64,000 nt of DNA, from the NCBI GenBank assembly GCA_038087035.1, contig CP051187.1, forward strand, positions 2,857,001 to 2,921,000. Reading direction: 5' to 3'. Of the stretch, positions 33,743 through 42,391 are shown piece after piece (the first letter of the stretch is position 1; every line of letters starts with the position of its first letter). Source of the DNA: Gloeotrichia echinulata CP02 (GTDB lineage: Bacteria > Cyanobacteriota > Cyanobacteriia > Cyanobacteriales > Nostocaceae). Below the pieces are notes generated by a model. The model did no database searches and was not told where the DNA came from. It worked only from the letters and a program-made list of their open reading frames with translations. Position numbers and translations under genes: made by a program.

Positions 33743-34798
33743 TTATCCGAACATGATATCAATCAGCGCTGCGACTAAGGCTTGATTTTGCTCATCTGTA
33801 CCAACAGTGATACGTAGTTTATTATACAATCCGGGCTGCTGGAAATAGCGGATTAAAATTTTCTGTTCTTTGAGTTTTTGATAGAGATATTCGGCGTTTT
33901 CTTGTGGAGGCTGTACTAACAAAAAGTTGGTTTGGGAATCCCAAATCCTAAAACCTAATTGCTTCAAGTCTTTTGCTAGCTGAGTCCGCGATGCTTTAAT
34001 TTTTGCAGCAGTGGCATTTTTATAAGCTTGGTCTGTAATAGCAGCTGTTGCCACAGCAGAGGCGATCGCATCTATATTATAGCTATCTTTGACTTTAAAC
34101 AATCCTTGCAGTAATTTGGGATTTGCTACCCCAAACCCCAAGCGCAATCCTGCTAAGGAGTAACCCTTAGAAAGCGTCCGAATTATAATTATATTCTCAA
34201 ATTCGGTGACTAAAGCCAATGCATTTTCTTCAGCAAAGTCTGTGTAGGCTTCATCAATCACTAAAACCCCAGACAACTGTCCCGCTAATTTCCGCAGGTC
34301 ATCAATTGGTACGATATGCCCTGATGGACTATTGGGCGATGCAATAAATGTGACATAACCATTAGTTGCAACCAGTTCTTTAATGGGTAATCTGTAATCT
34401 TCTCCGTAGGGAATCTCCGTGAATTCCGCAGCTTGCGCATCACATAACGTGCGATACAAAACATATGTTGGCATGGGATAAACCACCTGTCGTCCCGGTT
34501 CTGCACAAGCTCGAATTACCAAATTTAACACTTCATCGCTACCATTACCAACAATAATCCAATCACTAGGAACTCCTAAGACTTTGCTAGCAGCTTGTCG
34601 GAACTCCCCCCCGAAGGGTTCTGGATATCGGCGCAACCATTCGCCATCAATATTGTGTAGCACAGCCAACGCTGAGGGGGACGGGGGATAAGGGTTTTCG
34701 TTGCTGTTAAGTTTGATGATTTGTGTACCACGTTGAGGCTGTTCACCGGGGACATAGCTAGCCATTGCATCAACGTTAGCGCGGAAATAGTTAGTCAT
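33743..34798 (-). CDS. hisC: Histidinol-phosphate aminotransferase
   Basis: A PLP-dependent class I/II aminotransferase that converts imidazole-acetol phosphate to histidinol phosphate in histidine biosynthesis. Visible are KLNSNENPYPPSP near the start, GNGSDEVLNLVIRA, the Asp region VIDEAYTDFAE, and the Schiff-base lysine in RTLSKGYSLAGLRLGFG. The C-terminus has LRITVGTDEQNQALVAAL. The start MTNYFRANVDAMASYVPGEQ at 34798 gives 351 aa, a normal length; the upstream ATG at 34852 adds 18 atypical residues. Subgroup assignment to HisC rather than another aminotransferase is probable, not certain. Confidence 0.88.
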   Translation of the reverse strand: MTNYFRANVDAMASYVPGEQPQRGTQIIKLNSNENPYPPSPSALAVLHNIDGEWLRRYPEPFGGEFRQAASKVLGVPSDWIIVGNGSDEVLNLVIRACAEPGRQVVYPMPTYVLYRTLCDAQAAEFTEIPYGEDYRLPIKELVATNGYVTFIASPNSPSGHIVPIDDLRKLAGQLSGVLVIDEAYTDFAEENALALVTEFENIIIIRTLSKGYSLAGLRLGFGVANPKLLQGLFKVKDSYNIDAIASAVATAAITDQAYKNATAAKIKASRTQLAKDLKQLGFRIWDSQTNFLLVQPPQENAEYLYQKLKEQKILIRYFQQPGLYNKLRITVGTDEQNQALVAALIDIMFG

Positions 34799-35192
34799 TG
34801 CGTAGTTTTGTTTTGTATCAGACTTGGACTTTGTTGGGTTAAGAAGTTGCACATATTTTTCTTTAGACAGAAGTATAAAACAGCATTTAATTACAGAGAT
34901 AGATTGTTATACTGTGATTCTATTGGTTTATAAGTACTTCAACCTTAATAAAACTTAAAGTGTTTGCACTAGTAGTAAAACGCTTAAGCCGTAGTATAAC
35001 CATGAAACCATGTTCTGTTAATTCATCTTAACTTACTGAGTTGTCAGGTGGCTGTTACGAACAACGAGCTTTTTGGCTTGGCGATTAGCTTATTACCTGT
35101 GGATAAGTGAAAGCCCAGCCACAAGTAACGGCGGGGTGCAAACAAGTCAAATAAATAATATCAATTTAGATCAATTTTCACTCTAGCGCATT
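34799..35192. other. Divergent intergenic region (hisC / vMAP NTPase)
   Basis: AT-rich divergent promoter region. No repeat or RNA gene recognised. Confidence 0.4.
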
Positions 35193-36611
35193 ATGGTTTT
35201 AAACTCAGAGCAGGCAATTAAACTTGCTAATCAAGCAGTTTTTAGAAGGTTCCATAGAGGCTTAACTAATGTTGAAATTATTATAATACAAGGAGCATGG
35301 GAACGAGAAGAATATGACGAAATTGCTGTAAAATACAAGTATACAACCAATTATATCAGTAAAGATGTTGCGCCCAAGCTTTGGAAAATGCTGACAGATG
35401 CTTTAGGAGAAAAAGTAAAAAAAAATAATTTCAAGCAAGCCTTGCAACGATATGGGGAAAAGCAAAATTTAGAAAAGCAATTTACAAATGAATATTACTT
35501 ACCAAGCCTAGAATTAATAACTGTTAACAGCCTACAGCATAACAGTAACCTGAGAAAGGCTACACCTTTTCCGTATTTAGTTCTATCTCCACAAAATTTT
35601 GCGGCTCCAGAATTTTATGTGGATCGCTATGGTCTAGAATTGCTTTGCTATGAAACCCTATTGCAACCTGGTTCCCTGATGCGGATTAAAGCACCGCAAT
35701 TAATGGGTAAAACCTCTCTGATGGAGCGAGTATTGGTTAAAATGGCAAACCACGGCTATCGTATAGTTAATTTAAGTTTGGAGATGGCAGATCGTAAAAC
35801 TCATCTCAGCAATCCAAATAAATTGTTGCGTTGGTTCTGCTTTAATCTTAGCCGAGAACTTGGCTTACCTAATCTGTTAGATGACTATTGGGATGAAGAA
35901 GGTATGGGTGCTAAAGTAAGTTGCACAACTTACTTAGAAGAATATCTATTGACGCAAGCTGATAGCCCCCTAATTATATACATAGATGATATAGAGGCGC
36001 TTTTTCCTTATCCTGAAGTTTGCGAAGACTTTTTTGGATTATTGCGCTCTTGGTATGAAAAAGCTAGAAGCCTGCAAAACTGGAAAAAGCTGCGATTAGC
36101 TATCGCCCACACCACGGACGTTTATATTCGCCTGAATATTAATTACTCGCCTTTTAATATGGGATTAGCCATAGATTTGCCAGAATTAACTAGATATGAA
36201 GTTCAGCTACTTGCAGAACAATATGGATTAACTGGAGATGCATGTTTGGTAGACCCATTAATGCAATTGGTCGGTGGTCATCCTTATCTATTGCAGCAGG
36301 CATTTTTTTATCTGAAAAATTATCCCGATGTTAGCCTTAACCAATTTTTAGCAGAAGCTCAAACAGATGCGGGAATTTATCGCCATCATTTAAGAAGATA
36401 CTGGTTGAGTTTGCAACAACAACCAGAACTAATAGCAGCATTTCAAACAGTTATTACTTCTATTAAACCAGTGCGATTGGAAATAATATCAGCTTATAAG
36501 TTGCAGAGTATGGGGTTGGTGAAGCTTACGCTTAATGAAGTTGAGCCGCATTGTCAATTGTATCGTAGTTATTTTAGCGAGCTGATTAGAGGATGTTTGA
36601 AAAATACTTAA
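35193..36611 (+). CDS. vMAP-type HTH + AAA-like (AAA_35) NTPase
   Basis: The 472-aa protein starts with a vMAP-like helix-turn-helix (residues about 1-85: GLTNVEIIIIQGAWEREEYD, then YISKDVAPKLWKML). After a linker comes the AAA-like domain. It has a P-loop variant MRIKAPQLMGKTSLMERVL (GKTS), Walker B PLIIYIDDIEALF, an arginine-rich helix and GGHPYLLQQAFFYLKNYP. This architecture is frequent in filamentous cyanobacteria, where it is thought to belong to STAND-like signalling or conflict systems. Here no effector domain or effector gene is adjacent, so the role is open. The lack of a classical GxxGxGKT is a family feature. Confidence 0.8.
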   Translation: MVLNSEQAIKLANQAVFRRFHRGLTNVEIIIIQGAWEREEYDEIAVKYKYTTNYISKDVAPKLWKMLTDALGEKVKKNNFKQALQRYGEKQNLEKQFTNEYYLPSLELITVNSLQHNSNLRKATPFPYLVLSPQNFAAPEFYVDRYGLELLCYETLLQPGSLMRIKAPQLMGKTSLMERVLVKMANHGYRIVNLSLEMADRKTHLSNPNKLLRWFCFNLSRELGLPNLLDDYWDEEGMGAKVSCTTYLEEYLLTQADSPLIIYIDDIEALFPYPEVCEDFFGLLRSWYEKARSLQNWKKLRLAIAHTTDVYIRLNINYSPFNMGLAIDLPELTRYEVQLLAEQYGLTGDACLVDPLMQLVGGHPYLLQQAFFYLKNYPDVSLNQFLAEAQTDAGIYRHHLRRYWLSLQQQPELIAAFQTVITSIKPVRLEIISAYKLQSMGLVKLTLNEVEPHCQLYRSYFSELIRGCLKNT

Positions 36612-37030
36612 TGATGTATCAAATACTTTTAGCTCCCCCTAAATCCACGCCAGTCGCTCCACTTGGGGAGACCCCAAGATCGCGCTGGCTCCCCTTAAAA
36701 AGGGGGACTTTGATTCCCGTTCGCCCCTTTTTAACAGTTATCAGTAAGACCTACTCCCCGGGCACATTAATAATCGTAGGGTGCGTGACGCAGTGATAAA
36801 TATTGTACGCAGTCACAAGACTTGTGGCGTCACGCACCATTCTTTAAATGTGACACGTAAGTAAGTGCTGATCAGTTAAAAGTTTTGATAACTGATAACT
36901 ATTGACTGTTCACTGATTGAACGGGGGTTAGGGGGGATCAATGAGTGCGAAGATACCGCCAATAACTTTTAAAACAACCTCTTAAGACTCAAATAAAAAA
37001 CTCCACCCACAACTAGATTCGCGCTGCTGT
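36612..37030. repeat. Repeat-rich intergenic region with GGTGCGTGACGC palindrome
   Basis: GGTGCGTGACGC (36780-36791) and GCGTCACGCACC (36827-36838) form a 12-bp inverted repeat. A similar one, with TTACGGCG, lies at 48245-48310. The preceding 36640-36715 is a dispersed CCCCTAAATCC/AAAAAGGGGGAC repeat. No gene is seen. Confidence 0.65.
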
Positions 37031-37073
37031 AAAAGCGCTCGCCGGAGCCGATATGACTCAGGCTGGCGAGCGC
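37031..37073 (-). terminator. Strong intrinsic terminator of META-domain gene
   Basis: On the minus strand GCGCTCGCCAGCC pairs with GGCT-CC-GGCGAGCGC and is followed by TTTT. It lies 90 bp after the stop codon of the gene at 37165. Confidence 0.75.
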
Positions 37074-37164
37074 ACTTATTTGGTGAATATTAGCGATTTT
37101 TACCTATTTACCCAATGAGTAAAACACTAGTTCGCTAATTAGTTGGTTTACGGTCTGCGGAAGC

Positions 37165-37578
37165 TTATCTGCGGAAGCTTAAAGGACTATTCGGCGTTCT
37201 ATTGAATATCGATAATGAAACACCACTTACCTCATAGAATTGTGCTGTTTGTAGTGCATCAAAATACTGGGATTCACTGACATCGCAAGGCAATTTGGTA
37301 GAACTGAAGTTTACAATCCTGATCTTATTGGGGACAAATGTTTTGTAGCTAGCGGAGTACTGATTGCAGTATCCACGACCGAAAAGTTTACCGTTGTCAA
37401 ATATAGCTACAACCTGTAGACTTACTGGTGTTGGACGTCCATTAAGAACCCATGAACCATCAATATCTGATGCGGCAAAAGCGTTACCACTAAAGCCAAG
37501 CAGACAACCAAACGCTAACAATAAACAGAAAGCGGACTTAACAAAAGAATGAGTAATTCTTGCGAAACCTTGAGTCAT
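37165..37578 (-). CDS. Secreted META-domain (HslJ-like) protein
   Basis: From MTQGFARITH the 137-aa protein has a signal peptide (SAFCLLLAFGCLLGFSGNAFA-AS). A META-like domain follows: IDGSWVLNGRPTPVSLQVVA, GRGYCNQYSASYK with the typical Gly-x-x-x-Cys-Asn-x-Tyr, and STKLPCDVSESQYFDALQTA. HslJ and META proteins are envelope proteins of unclear function. The ATG at 37608 would add ten residues before the signal and is less likely. It is monocistronic with a strong terminator. Three 52-bp tandem repeats lie in its upstream region. Confidence 0.75.
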   Translation of the reverse strand: MTQGFARITHSFVKSAFCLLLAFGCLLGFSGNAFAASDIDGSWVLNGRPTPVSLQVVAIFDNGKLFGRGYCNQYSASYKTFVPNKIRIVNFSSTKLPCDVSESQYFDALQTAQFYEVSGVSLSIFNRTPNSPLSFRR

Positions 37579-37675
37579 AAATTTCACCGAACATTTACGT
37601 TGGTACATTTAGAATATATTTCATTTTTTCAATTAAAAGTTCAGGTAAGTTCAGGACTTTTCAAATTCAGGTAAA

Positions 37676-37826
37676 TTCAGGTATTTAGTAACATGGATAT
37701 CAATAATTAGGTAGGCGCAAATCATAATTCAGGTATTTAGTAATATGGATATCAATAATTAGCTAGATGCAAATCATAATTCAGGTATTTAGTAACATGG
37801 ATATCAATAATTAGCTAGGCGCAAAC
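37676..37826. repeat. 52-bp tandem repeat, three copies
   Basis: TTCAGGTATTTAGTAACATG starts at 37676, 37728 and 37780. Each unit contains GGATATCAATAATTAG and a GCGCAAATCATAA-like end, and copies differ at a few bases. It is non-coding, and contiguous without spacers. Confidence 0.9.
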
Positions 37827-37911
37827 AAATGTTAAGTATTGCCTATCTACGCAAATATGTTCAAAAATCAAATATGATTCCTATAGATTTAAAGACCCTC
37901 CAGTAAGCTTT

Positions 37912-38088
37912 GTAGGGGCGCAAGGCCTTGCGCCCCGAAAGATTATCTTGCGCCCCAAAAGATAATCTTGCGCTCCAAAAGATTATCTTGCGCCCCAAAA
38001 GATTATCTTGCGCCCCAAAAGATAATTTTGCGCCTCAAAAGATAATCTTGCACCCCAAAAGATAATCTTGCGCCCCAAAAGATAATCA
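37912..38088. repeat. 20-bp minisatellite (CTTGCGCCCCAAAAGATAAT)
   Basis: It begins with a palindrome GGGGCGCAAGGCCTTGCGCC and continues as about eight 20-bp units alternating AAAGATTAT and AAAGATAAT. Adjacent units can pair (AAGATTATCTT against AAGATAATCTT). The array seems to have grown from the right arm of the GGGGCGCAAGGC palindrome family. Confidence 0.9.
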
Positions 38089-38232
38089 TTCGACGCCAAA
38101 AACCCTGATTTTTCCAGGCGATGAGGGGTTAAACCTTCTAGGGGAGAGGAATGGAAACGAGGTTTTCCAGATAAGAGTAAAAAGTCAGGTTTCCTTCTAT
38201 AGTAGAGTTATTCAAATACGGGGGATATAAAA

Positions 38233-38520
38233 ATGAGGGTCTGGCTGGCTTGTATTGTGGTATTATTCGCCTTAGCAGAATTTTTTGAGTGGTTGCAAAA
38301 GTTTACTTTTCCATTACCCATTTATATTTTGGCTGGAGCATTTTTAGCGATTGCTTCCAATTACGATAAAATTATTGGTTCTTACTTTACTAATGCAACT
38401 CTGGAAGGGTCAACTACACAAACTCAGTTGGAGTTACCCACCCAATCTACTGAGGCTGTTGCTTTCACAATTCCCAATTCTGGAGAAAATCCTCTACCTT
38501 CAGAAATAGAGTTTAAGTAG
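38233..38520 (+). CDS. Small hypothetical membrane protein (95 aa)
   Basis: The 95-aa product has a first helix at residues 3-20 (VWLACIVVLFALAEFFEWL) and a second at about 28-43 (LPIYILAGAFLAIASNY). A polar Thr/Ser/Glu tail follows (TQTQLELPTQSTEAVAF). The pattern is common in cyanobacterial small membrane proteins, but no family name is recognised. GGGGGA 10 nt upstream of the ATG supports the start. No operon partner. Confidence 0.65.
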   Translation: MRVWLACIVVLFALAEFFEWLQKFTFPLPIYILAGAFLAIASNYDKIIGSYFTNATLEGSTTQTQLELPTQSTEAVAFTIPNSGENPLPSEIEFK

Positions 38521-38612
38521 ACCAGTGTGAATAAACCGTACTGGCTTTGGTCGTCATTGGTCATTTAGCTTGTAGTTGCGCTTTTGCAAGAAGAATGCGA
38601 CAGATAGATTGT

Positions 38613-38640
38613 GTAGGGGCGCAAGGCGTTGCGCTCCCAC
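38613..38640. repeat. GTAGGGGCGCAAGG palindrome, solo copy
   Basis: GTAGGGGCGCAAGGCGTTGC followed by GCTCCCAC is the core palindrome without MITE ends, between a small membrane protein gene and the VOC gene. The surrounding 270 bp hold nothing else. Confidence 0.75.
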
Positions 38641-38791
38641 AGATTATCGATGTGTTGCAAAGATTTTTGGAATTGGTATCAGAGGACAACTTTCGTAATT
38701 TGTGTGAATTTGAATTTTCCCAACAAAAAATACTCTAACGTATCAAAAAAGTATAGGATTTTGCCAAACACTTCATAACTCAGCACTACAT

Positions 38792-39814
38792 ATGACTCAT
38801 CAACCTGCTATTGAAGGTATCTATGAGGTCTGTATTGGTATCTCCGAACCAATTTCCGCCATTCAATATTGGGAGCAATTTGGTTATCGGATTGGTCAAG
38901 TGGGTGAATTATCTGCAGTCGCAGCTAATGAATTATATGGGGTAAATTCATCTTTACGTTCGATTCGCCTTGATCATCAAAATGCAGATCATGGCTTGAT
39001 TCGGTTGATGATTTGGGAAAACCCAACAAATCCAGGGTTAGGAACGGCGTCAATGAAAGTTAAGGGAAATCGCTGGGCTACATCCTTAACTGCTGATTTA
39101 TTAACTATCCTCAATCATATAGAAGATGCAAAAGCTGCAGGTTGGGATATCAGATATACCCAGCCTTATTGGGAAGTCATCTACAACAAAGAGAGAAAAA
39201 GCCGTCCTTTTATTGATGAGTCCATTGGGGTGCGAGAAATGTTATTATTGCAACCCTTAGCGCGACAGGTGTTATTTCAACGCTTTGGTTATACATTACC
39301 TTATTATGGACAAATTAGCGATCGCGCTGCTTTTAAAACTAGCCAATTTACCCACATGGGCTTAATTGTTCAAGATGATAGCAAAGAAACCCTGAAATTT
39401 TATGAGGATGTTTTGGGTTTACTGCGTGTGCGTGATGATGTCGAAACTAGCTATGAATCTTCACCAGCTGGTAGAGATATTTTTGACCTCAATCCTGGTG
39501 AAAAGTTTATTGTTACCGCCTTTGATGATCCGCGTTCCTCCCAGACTGACTTCACTGCTGCTCGTAGTGGCAGACTTTATCTTGTCAGATTCCCAGATTC
39601 TATCAAATTAGAATCGCGATTTGAGGCAGCCCAACCTGGTAGCTTAGGGATATCATTATACACCTATCGTGTGCGCGGAATCGAGACCTATTGCGATCGC
39701 ATTCGCGCCAGTTCGGTGCAAAAAATTACCAACACCATTCTCAATGAGTTTGGTGAGAACAGTTTTTCCTTCATTTCCCCCGATAACTATTTCTGGACTT
39801 TATTAGAAGCGTGA
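38792..39814 (+). CDS. VOC family (glyoxalase-fold) protein
   Basis: The 340-aa protein contains two vicinal-oxygen-chelate halves. The first begins IEGIYEVCIGISEPISAIQY. The second begins FTHMGLIVQDDSKETLKFYE, continues DVLGLLRVRDDVETSYESS, and ends SFSFISPDNYFWTLLEA. Candidate metal ligands are His in FTHMGL and Glu in the final WTLLEA strand. VOC proteins include dioxygenases, isomerases and resistance proteins, and the substrate cannot be read from sequence. It is monocistronic with heptamer repeats at its 3' end. Confidence 0.82.
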   Translation: MTHQPAIEGIYEVCIGISEPISAIQYWEQFGYRIGQVGELSAVAANELYGVNSSLRSIRLDHQNADHGLIRLMIWENPTNPGLGTASMKVKGNRWATSLTADLLTILNHIEDAKAAGWDIRYTQPYWEVIYNKERKSRPFIDESIGVREMLLLQPLARQVLFQRFGYTLPYYGQISDRAAFKTSQFTHMGLIVQDDSKETLKFYEDVLGLLRVRDDVETSYESSPAGRDIFDLNPGEKFIVTAFDDPRSSQTDFTAARSGRLYLVRFPDSIKLESRFEAAQPGSLGISLYTYRVRGIETYCDRIRASSVQKITNTILNEFGENSFSFISPDNYFWTLLEA

Positions 39815-39928
39815 TTGGGGATTGGGGATTGGGGATTTTGAAAACAGTTTCTAGCCAGAATATTTCGCCTTAACCCGGAGAATAGCTCCGAATAGTTGAA
39901 TAAATACGAAATATCTCGCCACAAAATT

Positions 39929-40471
39929 ATGTTATTGAGAATTTGGGCTGCTACAGTTGTGTTAACTGCTTCTTGCTTGATATCTGGAGTGATAACTTTA
40001 AACCCAAGCAATGCTACTTCTGCTTTCAAAAAAAATGCTATAGCATCTTCAAAACCCAGCAATACTAAACCGATTATTGTTACTAAAGCTGAGTTTGGAA
40101 TACAGAATGTTGACGCCCAGGGTAAAGTTGTTTTTATCCCTACTGATAAAGTACCATTTGAGGAGGGAAGCAAATACGGATGGCGGATTAAACTTCAAAA
40201 TTACAAAGGTGAAGTGACATGGCGAGAAGTTCTACAATTACCAAATCGTCCTGATACCTGGGGTATAGATAGCGGACAAGAGTTATCAATATCTGCAAAT
40301 GGCCAAGAAGCAGTCACCAAACGCACAGTTAAGACTACACATGGTCTGATTCAGAATTTTTGGACTATCACTCCTGGCGATCCGGTTGGTAAGCATAAGA
40401 TAGCGGTGTATATTGATGACCGTATGATTGCTTCTATGGAGTTTGAAATCGTCGCAGTTAAGCGAAATTAA
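39929..40471 (+). CDS. Hypothetical secreted protein (180 aa)
   Basis: From MLLRIWAATVVLTASCLISG there is a signal peptide, possibly a lipoprotein-like CLIS at the h-region end. A mostly beta-rich domain follows (EFGIQNVDAQGKVVFIPTDK, YGWRIKLQNYKGEVTWREVL, HKIAVYIDDRMIASMEFEIV). The repetitive use of GWRI and TWREV resembles exported Ig-like or GspC-type beta proteins, but no family is recognised. TTG at 39896 would add 11 residues; ATG at 39929 is preferred for the signal. It lies 115 bp after the VOC gene. Confidence 0.6.
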   Translation: MLLRIWAATVVLTASCLISGVITLNPSNATSAFKKNAIASSKPSNTKPIIVTKAEFGIQNVDAQGKVVFIPTDKVPFEEGSKYGWRIKLQNYKGEVTWREVLQLPNRPDTWGIDSGQELSISANGQEAVTKRTVKTTHGLIQNFWTITPGDPVGKHKIAVYIDDRMIASMEFEIVAVKRN

Positions 40472-40497
40472 GCAACTTCCAATTAACAACAATCCAG

Positions 40498-40555
40498 TAG
40501 GGGCGCAAGGCTTTGCGCCCGCGAGGATAAATCAACACCTTGCGCCCGCGAGGAT
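40498..40555. repeat. GTAGGGGCGCAAGG palindrome with duplicated arm
   Basis: GTAGGGGCGCAAGGCTTTGC is followed by GCCCGCGAGGATAAAT twice. This resembles the early stage of the minisatellite at 37912-38088. Confidence 0.7.
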
Positions 40556-40660
40556 AAATTATATTATGTCCGGTCAATTACCCATAATAAAACACCCAAC
40601 CCCCAACCCCTAAGCGCTTGCGGGCTTCAAATGCGCTTAGGGGTTCCGCGTATTATGGCT

Positions 40661-40770
40661 CAATACACTTCAGTTAGGCTCGAATGATATACACTGTAGG
40701 GGCACGGCATCCAAAATTTTTTCTTCTAATGACAATTTTATTCGTGCCGTGCCCCTACGACAATTTTCTG
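40661..40770. mobile_element. 120-bp MITE (CAATACAGTTCAG ends), truncated copy 3
   Basis: Begins CAATACACTTCAGTTAGG and contains TCTTCTAATGACAATTTT, but the right end stops at TTTTCTG (40770) without AACTGTATTG. The remaining gap to the DUF1838 gene has no feature. Confidence 0.85.
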
Positions 40771-40893
40771 CTCAGACATGATATTAACACCTTGCACCCC
40801 GAGGATGATGAAAGCACCGTATTTTCTCAAGGTTTGGACCGCGTTAGTAGGAATATGCGGAAGTTTTAGCTGTTATCAGTAGACCTTTTCTGT

Positions 40894-41709
40894 TTATAGT
40901 TCTTCTGGCGCAGGAATAGGGAAGATAACGCCTGCTAAATAAGCATCAAAGTGCTGTTGGAAGGAAAGCCACGATGTCATATCTTCTCCTTCCAGGAATG
41001 ATGTTGGCGCTTGTTTATATAAAGGAAGGCGGGTATTAATTTCATCTTGCAGGAGTGGTGGTAAATCCGAAAAACCACTGACTTTGCTGCCGATCGCACT
41101 ATAGATGAGAGAACCGGGGCGATCGCCCATTTTCATCCAAGGTAGCCATTGACCAATTCTATCCCAACAGAGTTTGAGTTGGGAAACTGAAAGCAGTTCT
41201 GAGTTAAATAAATCTGCGGTGGGGACAGTGAGCTTAAATAATTCCGCAGCCTGATAAATTGGTTGTGGGCTGTATTCGACAAATTTCGGATCATCTACCA
41301 GAGGATTAGGATAAGTGGGAAAGATATCAAATACAAAGGTTGTGCTGTCACCCTCGACTTGGGCGGGAAATTTACCCTGAAAATGACCCTGTACGGGATT
41401 ATTTGCGACGTGCATCACGGTTAACGTCTCCCCAGTCCAAGGATTCTTCCATTTTCGCACAATTTCTTCTGTCTGCGGGTCGAGGTAATAAGTCAGTTCC
41501 CTGGAGGTAAATTCCCAGCTACCCTCTGCGGTGGGAAGACATCTACTCACACTCATACCCACGATCTTAAATAGGAGTTGTTTCTTTTCGCCGGGAATAA
41601 ATGTGTAAATTTTACCTTTCCAGACAAGGAATGTAGATTCGCTAGGATCGAGGGAAGAACGGGTTTTCACCCAGTGCTGGGCTTCTAATTCTTGAGTTTG
41701 ACCAAGCAT
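40894..41709 (-). CDS. DUF1838 family protein
   Basis: The 271-aa protein contains WVKTRSSLDPSESTFLVWKG, ELTYYLDPQTEEIVRKWKNP and WTGETLTVMHVANNPVQGHF, then TFVFDIFPTYPNPL. This is the DUF1838 pattern seen in cyanobacteria and proteobacteria. No signal peptide or membrane segment. Function is unknown; a lipocalin-like or calycin-like beta-rich fold is a guess from strand content. It is a single gene on the minus strand with palindromic repeats downstream. Confidence 0.8.
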   Translation of the reverse strand: MLGQTQELEAQHWVKTRSSLDPSESTFLVWKGKIYTFIPGEKKQLLFKIVGMSVSRCLPTAEGSWEFTSRELTYYLDPQTEEIVRKWKNPWTGETLTVMHVANNPVQGHFQGKFPAQVEGDSTTFVFDIFPTYPNPLVDDPKFVEYSPQPIYQAAELFKLTVPTADLFNSELLSVSQLKLCWDRIGQWLPWMKMGDRPGSLIYSAIGSKVSGFSDLPPLLQDEINTRLPLYKQAPTSFLEGEDMTSWLSFQQHFDAYLAGVIFPIPAPEEL

Positions 41710-41863
41710 ATTGTGTTTCTTAATTAACTAAGTGACATCTCCTACACTTCCGCAAGCGGTACCGGCGCATTCATCTCACACCCATTCGAGTGGGTGTGAG
41801 GCTTCTGCTGATCTAGCTAAAAAAAGCGTAGTCTGAAATCGAGAAAAATGGAGGGATGGGGTT

Positions 41864-42391
41864 TTAAGAACAACTAGTCAGAGCTGCACCACATTGATCC
41901 TCTCTTGCCAACCAACCTTTAATACCTTGATATTCTACCAGAGACCAGTTTCCTTGACAGCCTAATAATTTGACGTTCTCACCTGGGGGAATTCGTCTGA
42001 CTTTTCGACTTTGTTGATTAGGACTTATATGAATATCTACGCCATTAGTATCATAGCCCCTTGTCGATATGCCTAACTTTGGCAAAGATACCCATCCAGT
42101 TCCTTTAAAACCGTTACTAGCATTGGTAATCTGTACCCAATTTCCTAAAGCAGCAACTATCTTAACAGTTTCATTGACTGGGACATTCCCTAAAATTCTA
42201 CTCTTGCTACTTGCACCACTTTGCACATTTAAACCTTGGGAATTTTGGTCTATAACATAGGCAGAGATATCACACTTTTGTGGATTTTTTGATTTGGCTA
42301 AGACAATTTCATTAGCTATGCCAGTATTTATGATTACACTTGTAGATATGAGTGCTAATCCCGTTATTAATTTTGAAGCTTGATTTTTCAC
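41864..42391 (-). CDS. Secreted SH3b-domain protein
   Basis: The 175-aa protein has a signal peptide (KLITGLALISTSVIINTGIA) and two bacterial SH3 domains. The first runs from GLNVQSGASSKSRILGNVPV to KGTGWVSLPKLG, the second from GVDIHISPNQQSRKVRRIPP to GWLAREDQCG. Paired cysteines (CD near residue 40, CQ, and two more near the C-terminus) suggest disulfides in the periplasm. Such proteins usually bind cell-wall peptides; no catalytic domain is present. It is monocistronic. Confidence 0.82.
   Translation of the reverse strand: MKNQASKLITGLALISTSVIINTGIANEIVLAKSKNPQKCDISAYVIDQNSQGLNVQSGASSKSRILGNVPVNETVKIVAALGNWVQITNASNGFKGTGWVSLPKLGISTRGYDTNGVDIHISPNQQSRKVRRIPPGENVKLLGCQGNWSLVEYQGIKGWLAREDQCGAALTSCS

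Noticed and set aside
37676..38088. Tandem repeats that could be a CRISPR array
   Set aside because: The 52-bp and 20-bp units are contiguous, with no unique spacers, no leader and no cas gene nearby.
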